Origin: Capniomyces stellatus
Lineage: Eukaryota > Kickxellomycota > Harpellomycetes > Harpellales > Legeriomycetaceae
Assembly (NCBI GenBank): GCA_001661515.1
Contig: LUVW01000034.1
Coordinates: 62,001 to 126,000, forward strand
Length of the DNA: 64,000 nucleotides
Direction: 5' to 3'
Positions 24,135 to 37,406 of the stretch are shown piece by piece; the first letter of the stretch is position 1, and every line of letters begins with the position of its first letter. The notes below the pieces were generated by a model. That model made no database searches. It was given only the letters and a program-made list of their open reading frames with translations, and was not told the origin of the DNA. The position numbers and the translations under genes were made by a program.

Positions 24135-26141
24135 CTAGTATTCAAAATAAACACCGTTGTTCTCAACACTATTCAGCATTTCTACTCCCGAACTTAAGCG
24201 GGTGTCATCGTCTAAATCTGCCGAATCTGTTGGGAACTCGTTTGTGTCCATATCGATTGAGTTGTGTTTGCTATACCGATCCTTTCTTCTGGTTTGGGTT
24301 CTGCTATCAAACTCTTTTTCAAACTTTCCATCAACCGCCTTTTTGACTTCCTTTTTCACCACCCGCCTCACTTCCTTTTTCACCTCGTGCTTAACTGCTT
24401 TCTTCAGGTAACGCTTACTTTCAACACTCTTGCTTGGCTGCACGACCAAACTCACTTGCCTTGGTCCTACTGTTGCCACTGCATTGTCAGCTACCATCCG
24501 CACCTTCATTTTTTTTGCTGCCGACGAATTCGCACTTGTTGGTGAAACTGTCTTCGCTGTAGATAACATACTCTTCAATGTAGCCGTTCCTGCTACTATA
24601 TTTATGTTTGTTAGCAAAGCCAAGTCCTTGCTCAAGATTGTACTGCGCGGCTTTGATGGTTCTACCACTGGTTTTATAGATTTTACTGTTTTTGGTGGTT
24701 CTGTTGACTTTGGTGGTTCTGTTGACTTTGGCGATTCTGTTGAATTTGGTGGTTTTACTGCTGGCTTTGCCGAGTTGGCGAAATCTATTTTGATTTTTGT
24801 ATTTATGTTAATTGCCGTGCTTATACTAGGAGTATTTCTAAACTGGCCACTCACTGACATGTGGCCTAGTTTTTCTGAGTTACTTTGCATTGGTTTATTT
24901 GGCGGTTCTTTGTTTACACCGCCATTCGGCAAACTGGCATCCCTTTTATCTGGTATTTTTAGCTTACTTTGCTTTTTTTTAGGTAATTGAAAATTTACCT
25001 TTTTTGCGTCTTTTGGATCTAAATTCAAGACGTTGCTTTTCTGGTTGCTTTTGTTTTCTTTGTCGGTGATTTTTTTACTACCCTCCTCCCCCTTTACCCC
25101 CTTTCTTTTTCTCGGCTTCTTTGTTGGCGGCTTTCTCTTCTCCAGCCCATTCTTTGACAACTTGACCTTCATCTCTCTAGACTTCTTTGACTTCTTTGAC
25201 TTCTTTGACTTCTTTGACTTCTTTGACCTTTTAGATTTCTTTGACCTTTTAGACCTTCTTGTTATCCTTGAACTTTTCTTTATTTTGAATCTTTTGTTTA
25301 TTTTGGACTTCTTTCTTTTCCCCCATCCCCCAACGTGCCCTTCTTTTATTTTTTCACAAACACATTTCATTCGGACCTTGCAATCGCTACTGCTGTCGCC
25401 GCGTTTACCTTTCCTGATCAGCCGGTTTAGTTTTCTCATTATTTGCTTTCTCTTGATACGCTTCATAGCTGTTTTTATTTCAGCTTCCGAGTAGCCGTTC
25501 ATTATTAGCTTTTGTTCTATCCGCTTTCTCATTTTGGCCCTTTTTTTTATGTTCTTTTCTCTAATCTTTTCAAACATCTTCTTTCTCATTTTCTTGCTTT
25601 TCGAGGACTTGTGCCTCCCAACTTCACTCTTTTTCCTGGTTCTCGCTTTACCTCCACTCACAGCCTTTTCTCTACGTCTTTGTATGGACCTTGCCGTCTT
25701 CTTTACCTCGTTCAGCTTGGCCGCTTTTTTATTGTTTATCTTTCCAAGATTCTTTGATGTTTTGCCATCCTCGTTTGCTTTGATTTTTTTGATTACCTTT
25801 TTAGCCTTTTCGCCGATATTTCTATACTTGGCTGCCTCCATTTTTGCCTTTAATATTCTTTCCTTTATCATATCCTGTCTCTCTTTGTCAAAATCAGTTT
25901 TAAACTCGTTAAACTCCACCAACGTGTCTTTTACAACCATGGGAGGCGGTTTACCAGCATTTTGCTGAATCACCCTGCCGCCAAACCCGTTATATTCAAC
26001 GGTATCGCTGCTCACTAAATGTGTGTGACCTTTGGTAATCCTATTCTGTCCATTCTTTTGCTTAACCAGGTTTGGGTATGCCAAGGCGCCGCTTACTCCC
26101 ACCGATATAACAACTACTGCTTGTATAGTGACTTGCTTCAT
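24135..26141 (-). CDS. Secreted lysine-rich repetitive protein, unknown function
   Basis: This single-exon gene encodes 668 residues. The N terminus MKQVTIQAVVVISVGVSGALA is a clear signal peptide. The mature chain is extremely basic: residues about 80-330 are mostly Lys/Arg with helical spacing (runs like KKMRKKMFEKIREKNIKKR), peaking in a KKS/KRS tripeptide repeat near 295-325. One Cys-containing segment, SDCKVRMKCVCEKIK, has three cysteines near residue 255-265. A PPKSTE repeat lies near 465-485, followed by Ser/Thr/Ala-rich sequence. A second basic helical segment (AVKHEVKKEVRRVVKKEVKKAV) precedes an acidic tail. I recognise no family. A wall- or polyanion-binding matrix protein, or a precursor processed at dibasic sites, are guesses from composition. 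The gene is as well ordered as its neighbours, with one long frame despite AT-rich DNA, so it is very probably real. Confidence 0.75.
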   Translation of the reverse strand: MKQVTIQAVVVISVGVSGALAYPNLVKQKNGQNRITKGHTHLVSSDTVEYNGFGGRVIQQNAGKPPPMVVKDTLVEFNEFKTDFDKERQDMIKERILKAKMEAAKYRNIGEKAKKVIKKIKANEDGKTSKNLGKINNKKAAKLNEVKKTARSIQRRREKAVSGGKARTRKKSEVGRHKSSKSKKMRKKMFEKIREKNIKKRAKMRKRIEQKLIMNGYSEAEIKTAMKRIKRKQIMRKLNRLIRKGKRGDSSSDCKVRMKCVCEKIKEGHVGGWGKRKKSKINKRFKIKKSSRITRRSKRSKKSKRSKKSKKSKKSKKSKKSREMKVKLSKNGLEKRKPPTKKPRKRKGVKGEEGSKKITDKENKSNQKSNVLNLDPKDAKKVNFQLPKKKQSKLKIPDKRDASLPNGGVNKEPPNKPMQSNSEKLGHMSVSGQFRNTPSISTAININTKIKIDFANSAKPAVKPPNSTESPKSTEPPKSTEPPKTVKSIKPVVEPSKPRSTILSKDLALLTNINIVAGTATLKSMLSTAKTVSPTSANSSAAKKMKVRMVADNAVATVGPRQVSLVVQPSKSVESKRYLKKAVKHEVKKEVRRVVKKEVKKAVDGKFEKEFDSRTQTRRKDRYSKHNSIDMDTNEFPTDSADLDDDTRLSSGVEMLNSVENNGVYFEY

Positions 26142-27766
26142 AATTTTCTTGATTTATACTTTGGTTAATACAGTCTTTGTGTTAAATACCAGTGTACTCC
26201 GCCGTGTCTAAAAAATTATTGGAAAAATTACCCTACACCTGTTTGATTTCAGATCGTCTAAATAAGTGTTTCTAAAACCAAGCACGTGCCTTTTTTAACG
26301 ACAAGGTTATTGCAAAAATCTAAAAAAAACGGCTTGAATTATGTCTTTAGGACTAAGCACTGTTTTTGAATTTAAAAGATTAAATTAGTATAGTGGTAAC
26401 AGTAAAATAACAAAGTAAGGATTGGTAAGGATTATCTTGATCCAATTTTATCAAAAAACTGCTTTCTGGCGCTCTCTGTAATTATTTATACGCCATCAAC
26501 ACAGCAACTAGGCTTTAAACACTAGCATCCAACTTCAACTATTTTTTTTAAAGCTAAGAGAATGAGCGACTTTGTATAAATATACACTCCTCTCGTGTTT
26601 ATCTACTAGACTCGATTAGGAGAATTAGTCTAATTTCCAACTCGACTAATTATAAACAATATGTTATAATATCTAGAGTATCTAGACTCCGGAAGATTAA
26701 TACAATACCATACATTCTATTCCTCATGTCAGTGTTGGTTGTCATAATATATTTTACAAACGAGCGAGTTCTAGACGAACGACCCCTTGTATGTATGAAC
26801 CAGAGCATAGGTACTAAAGTATCAGCCAATACACTAATAGCCTCATGAACTTATTATTATAAAAGACAGGTGCTGCATAAAAAATAGATATTTGGTTTAG
26901 ATGTGCCAGATTAATTTCTTGAGACTCGGACTATTTCAAGATGTCAAACAGAAAGCAGGTGGTTTAAAATCCAGAATCCCCACACACTGGATTATAATTT
27001 AAATAAAATTGAAATTGAAAATAAAGCGAATGAGAATTGCAGTAGAATCTAGTTCTAAATGTACTTTAGTGGAGAAGACAGTTGCTTTTTTATTCAATTT
27101 TTGCCTAAATGGTCATCTGGATTATTGGCAATTAGAGTCAACAAAATAGGTAAAGCGAAATACTTGAATTGAATGAAAAGGTTCGGTGTAAATGGTATTT
27201 GTCATATTCGCCGAGTTTAGTCAAACATCCACTCTACATGAATGCATCAGAATCACCACTACACTGATATGGCTTGGACAGAACGACATTCGTTATGGGT
27301 TTGCTATTGTTGAAATCGGCTGTAGCTCGTTAAACTCAACTTATTAAGCGATCCAATGATCAAGTTTATCTAGAAAATCGGTTTTAGTACTTGTATTTCT
27401 CTGACCACACTCCAGAAACAAACTAACTGAACAAATTATACCATATCGCCATTGGCATTACCCAATACATTTATTTTTACGATTGCTTTATCGCAATTTA
27501 ATTTGAATGTTTTGAAAAACAACCAGTTGGTTATTTTTTTTTCCTACCAACTTTTGATTTAAAATCTGATTAAATCAGAATAGCTAAATAGCCACTACGC
27601 TACTTGGAAAAACAAGAACTTAAAACGAAAAGGAACCTTACAACATTCCCAGGTTTACGTTTATTGGAATTTAGAATTTGGAATTTGGAGTTTAGTATTT
27701 AGAGTTATTACTTTTGTAGAATCATAATCAACTATTCAAAGCACAACGGGTCTCATTTTACCAACA
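26142..27766. other. Intergenic region, 1.6 kb
   Basis: This is a divergent spacer between the lysine-rich secreted protein and the TMEM70-like gene. Short direct repeats TTTGGAATTTGGAGTTTAG occur at about 27670-27705. I see no open frame of note and no RNA gene. Confidence 0.6.
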
Positions 27767-29056
27767 ATGATAAGATTAGGGTCCAGTTTTCTGAAAGGCG
27801 GATCAGTCGGAATAGCCCGGTCCAGCAATTTAACCAACCCAAAGCATTATTGTATACTTTTGACGACAGCGACAAAACAGAGTTTGCGTGAGATCAGATA
27901 TCAGAATCTACCAAGAACGGGCTTGTTTATAAACAGGTTAGATTCTGGGCTGGATTTGTGCAATGGTAACGGCAGTGTTGCAAACAAGGATTACAAGAGA
28001 CAATTTTCGAGTAGCCCTGTTTCAAGTGTCAACAAAAGAAATGGAACGGCGGTAGAGCTGGGTAGTTTAGGCGTTGAGAAAGATATCAGAACCGATGCTA
28101 AAAGTATACGCGTGAATGAGGGGGAGGGTAAAGTGCCAAACTGGAAATTGGCTTACCAGCTTCCTTTTGCCAAGCAAATCAAGGGCTATAACCTTGTGGC
28201 CCTGACGTTTATGGGCTCCTCGTTTATCATGGTTCCATATATTTTCTTTAATGTGGATAATTACATTGGCGCATCGATTGTTGGTAAGAATACTTGAGGG
28301 GTTTTTATTTATTTATTTTTATTATTATTATAAACATGTGGTGTGTGCTGGAAGTGGTTTTGGATTTAAAATAAAAATCCCCAACTGTGCGGGTTATGTT
28401 TATTCAGATAAACGGTGTATTTAATCTTGGGTTTTGGCTTTATGGTAGCATTCTGCGCGTCATTTATACCCGCGGCTTTTATTAGGGTTTGGACAAGGAG
28501 TCTGGTCCAAAGTTTATATATCGACGATGACGAAGGCAACTCGGTTTTTGCTGCTGATCATAAACGAACTAATGGACCGCCAGAATCAAAGAGCGTGATT
28601 GACCAGGCTAACAACTTGAACTTCAAGAGTTACAAATCGATAGAGCAGCTTGTGTTTAAGTCACCCTCACCACATGTTACGTTTTTCAGTTATAGGATTT
28701 TTGGTGGGCCAAAGAGAACAACAATTCCGGTTTCAAGTATAATTCCAGTCCGATATACAAATGCGGTTAAAGAGGAGGCAGAGAGACAATCTGAAGCACC
28801 AGAGGCAAAGGCAGAGAAAAGGGATGTTGCCTCTTCACCTGATAGTGGTGAAGGGAATACGGAAATGGTGCGATGGGTACTGCCAATCACGCACGAAAAT
28901 GGAAAGTCGATTGATTTCCAAAGCGTTTTTATTTTCAAGCAGTTTATCAACTCCAACCCTGTACTGAAGGCCATCAACAAACACGTTGAACTTCAAGGCA
29001 CCGGGGTTAATGGAAAGCAAAAGAAAAAGAACGACTTGATTGATTTTGATATGTAA
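27767..29056 (+). CDS. TMEM70-like mitochondrial inner-membrane protein
   Basis: Two exons, 27767-28283 and 28449-29056, give 374 residues. The acceptor at 28448 (ATGGTAG) is the only one I find that keeps the frame; the nearer AG at 28407 leads to stops in all phases. The first 60 residues are rich in Arg, Ser and Thr with no acidic cluster, fitting a mitochondrial presequence, and FSSSPVSS resembles a processing region. Two closely spaced hydrophobic helices follow YQLPFAKQIKGYN: about residues 146-166 and, spanning the splice junction, 167-188 (GASIVAFCASFIPAAFI). A matrix-side FFSYRIFGGPKRTTIPVSSI segment comes after. This helical hairpin layout is that of TMEM70/TMEM223-type proteins. 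TMEM70 assists the ATP synthase c-ring and complex I. Family assignment is by pattern only, so moderate confidence. Confidence 0.6.
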
Positions 29057-29678
29057 TGCAGAGTTGCTGAAACTGGATACACCATTACTTTATAATATTA
29101 TTGCTAATTTCATCTGACTTTCCAACATAGTTGGGTGGGAAGGAGTTTTATTGTGAATGGTTGAAAAGCGTGGCTTTATGAATCTATAATATCACCTTTT
29201 TTTTTTTTTTGGCGATTTAGATAAATTAACAAATTTTAGCATAAAAAAAATTAAATTTGAGAATTAAAAAAAAAAAAACGAAATCAAATTTTTTTTGAAT
29301 TCTGTTTAAAATTAGAACCCCATATACTTTGTTCTGCAAGTTGAAAGCGCCGTTTGAATCGTAAACACTTGTAATATATCGTGATTTAACTGGCAATAAA
29401 TAGGGTTTGGTATTATCTCGGTTGCTAGATTCAAATTAGTAAAGGGCTTGAAATAAACATTGGCGTCTGTGAGCAATTCAAGAGCATTACTTGACTTTTG
29501 GTAGAATTGGGATCAAACTAAAAGGTAACTTAGTCTTGCAAGTGGTAGCAGCAGGGCGGAGAAATCAGTTGGCAAAAAGACCAAAAGCAGATAAATAAAG
29601 CAGGGATAACAATCGAATTGCAAGCACGAAAACAACAAAAAGGAAAAAAGAATACGAATACAAAAAGAAAAAGAGAGA
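29057..29678. other. Intergenic region, 0.6 kb
   Basis: This tandem spacer contains the 3' end of the TMEM70-like gene and the promoter of RPC25. There are runs of T (29199-29210) and A (29267-29279). No gene is seen. Confidence 0.6.
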
Positions 29679-30371
29679 ATGTTTATTTTAACGACAATTC
29701 GGGGGAGTATCGAAATCAAACCAAGAGATTTTAAAAAGCCGCGTAAAGTAGCTGTTACTGAGGAAATCAACAAGATTTATGCAAACAAGGTAAGGCGGTG
29801 GAAAGTCGAGATAGAAAAGCTACAATGAGTAAAAATAATAAAAGTTAGTAAAAGAAATGCAGTTGTAATGAGAGAATAAAAGTGAATCTGGACAATTTGC
29901 TTTTAAATATACCACCGCCACTCGTTTAAGAATAATAATAAGAATTGATGGAAAGGAAAATAAAGTGGGAAAATATGGTACAAAAAAGAAAAAAAACAGA
30001 ATGAAAAAAAAAATCGGAATTAAGCTATTAGGCTTGGTAAAATAAATAGATAATTGTGTGCATGACTATATAGGTTCTTCATGGAGTTGGACTGTGTATC
30101 AGGGTTTTTGACGTTTTAGAAATGAGTGATGGGTTTGTGCAGCATTCTGAGGGAAGTATGTGGACTACAGGTAAGACAGTAGCGATAATACCAAAGTTGG
30201 CGATGCTCGAGACGTATTGTCATGATATACATGATTCATTTTTTACTCTATACTAGTTTTTTTTATTTTTTTCTTGAATAAAAGAGTGATTGAGTGAGTG
30301 TTAATGAGAGGGAAATGATGATACCTAGAACTCTGTGCGTCAGTTGGGGGGGGGGGGGGGGGGGNNNNNNN

Positions 30372-30404
<33 letters not shown>

Positions 30405-31285
30405 AGAGAATATATTATTGGTATTAGTGTATGTATTTTGTGCTGATGTTTGTTATAAAGCACCGATAATAACTATTGGATGTGGAATTTTGTGTGTATA
30501 TGTGTGTATAAATAGCGTTGTTTAGGATGGTTGTGTTTAGGCCATTTGGTGGAGAGATAATCGAGGGCAAAATAAGTAGTTGTAGTTCGTCTGGTATCAA
30601 AAGTAAGAGGTTGATAACTGCCATCGATGTTTTATTTTATAATTTTGTTTTGGCAATAAGAGTGCGGTAAAAGCAAAAAAAAACGTATGGAATTATTGAT
30701 AAGGTTACTAATTAAAATCGTATACATAACGATAAACACAAATAGTATCGTTGCAGTTTTTCGATGATGTCTGGGTTCCAAAGGAGCTACTGCGGGAAGG
30801 GACTGAATTGTAAGATTTGGATGATTTATAAATTTGACTTTATATGTTGTTGTTGCTACCACTATAATCACAAGCTAAACAAGAACTGAATTGGTATCAG
30901 AATCGAAATACGAATCGAGATATGAAGCAAAAAATCGAACCCCAAACACACTAGTAAAAAAAAAGCCAAGGTTTGGTAACAAATGATTTACAACAACTAA
31001 AATATGTGGAATATTAGTGATTCAAGCGAAGGAGTGTTTGTGTGGAAGTACGAGGGCCAGGAGTTCTTTCTGGACTTGGAAGATACAGTTAGAATGCGGG
31101 TGGTTGAGGGAAACTTTATTGATTCAAATCCACCAAGACCAACGCTAAACCCAGCAAGCCTTGGAACCAACTCGGCGTCAATGGAAAGCAACGAAATAGC
31201 CAACCCCAACGTTCAGTACGTGCCGCCGTATCTGCTGACCTGTTCAATGGTAGAGGATGGATTAGGGCCAACTAGTTGGTGGTAG
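29679..31285 (+). CDS. RPC25: RNA polymerase III subunit Rpc25 (POLR3H/Rpb7 family)
   Basis: Five exons, 29679-29789, 30074-30170, 30516-30602, 30746-30809 and 31018-31285, give 208 residues (yeast 212, human 204). The start MFILTTIRGSIEIKPRDFKK with AVTEEINKIYANK is the diagnostic N terminus of the Pol III stalk subunit. Next come GLCIRVFDVLEMSDG, FRMVVFRPFGGEIIEGKIS, ISLQFFDDVWVPKELL and the C-terminal MVEDGLGPTSWW. The N-terminal tip domain pairs with Rpc17; the S1/OB part binds RNA. Together they form the stalk needed for initiation at tRNA and 5S genes. The exon 5 acceptor is ATTAG at 31017; an apparent ATG at 31004 is intronic. Intron 2 carries a long poly-G tract with a seven-base N gap. 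Frame closes perfectly across all four junctions. Confidence 0.92.
30346..30403 (+). repeat. Poly-G tract with 7-N assembly gap, inside RPC25 intron 2
   Basis: There are 19 G (30346-30364), then seven N, then 32 G (30372-30403), on the sense strand of the intron. The true length is unknown because the assembly breaks here. Confidence 0.95.
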
Positions 31286-31865
31286 AATAGATTGCTCTAA
31301 ATATAATTTACTTTTTTATTAGTTTGCTTTTTCTTTAATCTATCATTTTATTTGTTTATTTCCTTGTTTGATATACGTCTTTATTTTAATAACATTGTTG
31401 GTATTGAATTCTTTCTAATGTAACTGAATTTTGTTGTTTCACTGAGTAAATTCCTGGAAACGAAATTATCTTTCCAGGCAAGTGATGCTAAACATTGTAA
31501 AATAATCAAAGTAAAAAAGTGAAGAGTTCAATAAACCAAGCCACAAATAACGTATCAAATATGGAATCTCTTTAAAAAGCTTGATACAATATCACCAAGA
31601 ATAACAGAGTTGAAAGAACAAGAGAGGGATAATATTACATCTTTTAGTACTCTTTTCTTTTTCATTATTATTATTTTTATTTTCTTTTAAAAAAAAGGAC
31701 TAAACCAAGTCAAGTTAAAGCAGAAGAATATATTTAAATGTTAAAATTAACATGAATAAGCGAAATATAAAAATAAGATAAAGGCAATAAAATGAGAGAA
31801 AAAGAAAAAAGGAAGGAAAAAAAGCAGAGGTGAATGAATAAGAAAAGAGAAGAGAAGAAAAAAAA
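31286..31865. other. Intergenic region, 0.58 kb
   Basis: This is a convergent spacer between RPC25 and the PP1 gene. It is AT-rich with an A/G-rich tract near 31795-31865. No gene is recognised. Confidence 0.6.
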
Positions 31866-33306
<1,441 letters not shown>

Positions 33307-36300
33307 ATTTTATCAAGCTATTTCTCTTTCTAGATATATACTTCCTCCTAAGCCCACGTAATATTTATATTTTTAATCTGTACTTTTAAATCCCTAAAAT
33401 CAACACATTTACTCAATCTAGCTGCTTCCAGCGTCACACTCTCCATCACACACGCTCTCCTCTCTTTCCCTCCTTTTTTTCCAATAATAAAATGAAAAGC
33501 GTTCATTCAATTAGCTGTTTATTCTAATCCAAACCCATCTTTTAAAGACCGTGTTTCTTTACCTTTAATTTTCTTTTAATTACTATCACTGTAGTATTTG
33601 GATTTCGAACCCCAAAACAAAAAAAAAACAAACAAATCTAAACAAAACTGAACAAGTTGCTAGTTTATGTTTATGTTTATACTGTTTCTATTGATGCGTT
33701 TGGATGCTAACTGGCGCCTGTACGTAATTTTTTTTTTGCTCAATCTACTTTATCTATTCATATTTAAAATCAAGACACTCTTGTTATTTACTCTGATTGC
33801 AGCATCGTGTATAGCCCTGTCTTTTTATCTATGCCCCACATTTCAAATCATTGATTAAAATTTATATGGCCCACTTACAATATTGGATTTACGCTTGCTT
33901 TGTAAATGTATTTGTTTATACTATTTTTGTTTAGATGGGTAAAACCAAAACCAAAATCAAATTAAAAATCGCTTCGATTAAGGACAAGAGACTTTTATAA
34001 TTCCGTTCTACTCTGCTTTGATTCTGTTTTATTATGTACTGTTTATTTTTTACGTTTTTTTTTCTTACTAATTACTTTCAATATTATTAACACTTTTCTT
34101 GCCTTTTTTAATATATGAAAAAAAAAACCTCAATGCTTTTTTTTTTCTTTTGCTTTTTTTCTCAACAAAACTTTTACCGTTGCTTTTTTAATGGCCATTT
34201 CGTTGCTCATTTTTTTTATATTTATTTTTTGCTAATTTTTTCTATGGTTATTTTGGGTTCACGCTTTCTGCAATACTACTGAGCCAGCTTTCATCGTTTT
34301 ACTTTTGTTTCTTCAATATTTGGCCTTGATTTACCCTTTATTCCCCCCGTTGCTAAAATTTTAATTTACCAAAACGTTAACGTCACAACAAGATTTTTAC
34401 CTACTTTTTCCCTACAGCCCATAAATGCCTTTTTATTTACGAATCTCCTTTATTCTGGTAAATTCTTATTTTTCTCAGCGCTTCTTCTTAAAGTTTCACC
34501 TGCATTTCCTCTGTTTTCTTTTATTTTTTATTTTATTTTCAATTTTTTTCTATTTCTACTTTCTTTTTTCGTTTGCCCATTTGTCCATTTGCCATATAAA
34601 TTAGCTTGCTTCTTTCCATCTCATATCAGGTATCCACTGCCAATCAATTAAGTGATTTCATTTTGTTTTTAATTATTATTGCGTTTTATTGTGGTTATTC
34701 TCAACATAAACTAATTAGGATTGAGAACAATAGAATCATTGTACCAATCAAATCACGATCCCTCATTGTTGCGTTAACCAAAATATCTTTAGCCAGTGAA
34801 AACGCTTGCTAATTAACCAACTTTTTTTATTTATTACCTCGCCTTTTTTTTTTTCATTTTTCTTTTTCCAGTCTAAGGTCAATCCAAAACACGAACAAGA
34901 AATTCTATAAAAAGATTTTTTAAAAAAAAAAACACATCAACAAGAATACGCCTTTGAAAATATGCTTGAATATGCGCCAATTAATCCCTCAAGTTGTTAG
35001 TACCAAAGTATTTTTATATATGCTTTGAAGCTAGCCAACACACACAAATTATTGCCAGATTTCTAAACTGTATTGTTCACAGTGGTTTTTGTAACTTCTA
35101 ATAGCTCTAGCTCAGCCTTCCGTAAAAACCAACAATCTTGCGACGTGTTTGTAGATCTTATAAGAAACGTATGCAGCAAGGAGTTGTGTCACTAGTTACG
35201 ATCAGAGTACATGATCAAATTATCTTATATTTTAGCCATTTGGAATCAATTTGAACATCTGATCATAGCTAATTGTTCCTTGTTCATAAAAGTTGTGGTC
35301 AATATGATATATGCCTATGATCTACATCAATACATCCTTGAATCTAGGTTGAACTCCAGAAACGTAATTAAGTTATGTATCAGCGTGTCGGCGTGTTTGA
35401 ATCAAATATTTAACCTCAAAAAGGTGTTTTTTAACCAACGTGTGGTAATATACTTTAAAACCTATTCTTTCGATTCTGAGAAGATTGAAATTTAACATCG
35501 AGGCGTCTGCACTATAAGTCCTGGAAAATAGCTTCGTATGGGCTAATTCTATTTAAAGAATCTAAAACTTGTTATCTCTAACGACGTTGCCACTCAATGC
35601 CACAAGGCCCTGGTTGTCGTGGCCAAGCTTTTGTTAATATATCAGATATAACTTTCTCAGTTTCTGACGTGGGCAACAATCACAGGTTGTACAATGTTCA
35701 ATAAATGTGACACATTTATCTGCGTTCGTCCACCAATACAACGCCAGTTCATAAAACGACGATGGACAGTTGGCTAGCCGGGAATCCATTAGATGTACAA
35801 GTTTTTGTTGTTTTTGCTACATTCAGTAAGCTAATATTGGTAATTTGTTCAAAAAATTGCTGTCAAAAAAATTTGAGTTGCTATTTTCGCTTTACAACAT
35901 TACTTTTGACCCTTTTTTTCTTTTGGCTAGAAAACCCTTACTTCGAGCGTCACTATTTGACACAATGGATGATTTAAACTAATGCAAGTATGGTGTAAAA
36001 GATGCGAGAAACGGGTGTTTTTATATCTAGGCCAGCGTTTCTCTCCCAGTTCACTCAACAACTCGTTTTGAGATCTATTAATCAGTATTAGTCAAACTAG
36101 GAGATATAAAGAATAAAGTAATTGTGACTATTAATGGATCTCAACTATTAACCATCTGAATATCATGACAATTAGCTAATGCGGTATGTTTGGTGATGAT
36201 AAATCCTATAAACAGAAATTAAGTGCACCCGCGCTATGTGAGAATCAAAACTTTTTGTTGAAACAATACATTTAAGGGCCGTTTCGAATATAATATAATC

Positions 36301-37406
36301 CAGATTTAGTCATTTGGTGCTCAAAACAACCATGTACCACGTAGCATTTTTGAAGTTTTAAACCTTATTTTAGCAAAGCTGCGTAAAAAATAAAAGAACT
36401 AAAGAAAGTATATAAATAAGATAAATAAATAAAGGAATATATTATTGATGATCTTCCTATTGGGAAAATAGACGACTGGACCTTTGTTTCAAATGGTGTC
36501 GAGTAGACCAAGTAGCGTAGTGTTGTGGTAAGATTGGTTTAAAACTTGAATTTCTTTCATTTATCTTTTTTATCATCAAGATGTTGATAGCTTAAATGAA
36601 GAGGCTACTTATTAAAAAGCAATATAAAAAAACTGCTTATAGACTTGAGAATACCAATAAGCTAGCGATTTGTCATAATTAAGTGAAAAATCAGTTTTTA
36701 AACGAATAGACTGTGATTTATTAATAGACTAACGTAACAATTTCAAATCAACAATGTTTTTAACAAATAGGTTAAACAAAATCAATTTACTTTACCAAGA
36801 TACAAGCATTAAGCATTTTTGATTTGTAATGCTGCAATCATAAACCTCTTAAATTGACAGAAGAGTAATACTTGACTAAAGCTTAAGATATGAGCTTAGA
36901 ACATTAATTTTACTTGAACTTTTCTCGATTTTAATTGATAAAAACAAAGTCAAGTCACCTTGCCATTTTGTAATTGAATTCTATTTTAACCAATGTCTAC
37001 TACTAGATTACTTAAAGATCAAACAAAGTTTGAAGGTTTGCTGTTTTAGTTACAAGCTGCAAGTGGGCAAAAGCGGATAAATTATATTAAAGTTTTATCT
37101 TTTTAGTAACTCTAAAAGCTACAAAAGGAAAATAAAAACGGTAAAGACAAGAGACAAAGGCAAAAAAGAAAAAAAAAGTAAAGGAAAAAAAAAGAAAAGA
37201 AAGCGTCGTAAATAAAATTAGACAGTATAAAAGGGACAAGAGAGGCTAAAGCCTAAATTAAATTATTCCATATATCCAAGCAATTAACAGATTCATTTTA
37301 GATTTTTATTAATTAAATCGTAAACTCCCTTAACCTCTGCACATCCTTCAGTTCATAAGTAAACAGTAATAAACCAACTTTTACAAGTAATTCGCATTAA
37401 ATAAAA
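33307..37406. other. Long intergenic region, 4.1 kb
   Basis: This is the largest gene-free stretch of the window. The part nearest PP1 (33307-34880) is strongly T-rich on the plus strand, with many poly-T and TTTTC runs. The middle has mixed AT-rich sequence, and 37130-37200 is an A/G-rich tract. Open frames at 33667-33858, 34606-34812, 35211-35495 and 35762-35977 encode hydrophobic or biased peptides without any family signature, and I do not call them. I see no tRNA, repeat array or transposon remnant. Confidence 0.55.
37226..37233 (+). promoter_or_regulatory. Probable TATA box of the small secreted protein gene
   Basis: TATAAAAG preceded by CAG and followed by GG lies 181 bp upstream of the ATG at 37407. 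This fits a TATA box with a 5' leader of roughly 150 bases. It is a pattern match only. Confidence 0.4.

Noticed and set aside
24157..25968. Several plus-strand open frames of 80-190 codons
   Set aside because: They are antisense to the secreted lysine-rich protein, an artefact of its AAG/AAA-rich codons.
28408..28448. Acceptor at 28407 for the TMEM70-like intron
   Set aside because: All three phases after it meet a stop before or soon after 28480; the TAG at 28448 keeps frame.
33590..33680. Minus-strand GGGGTTCGAAATCC, resembling a tRNA B box
   Set aside because: The loop is one base off, the stem pairs poorly and no acceptor stem is present.
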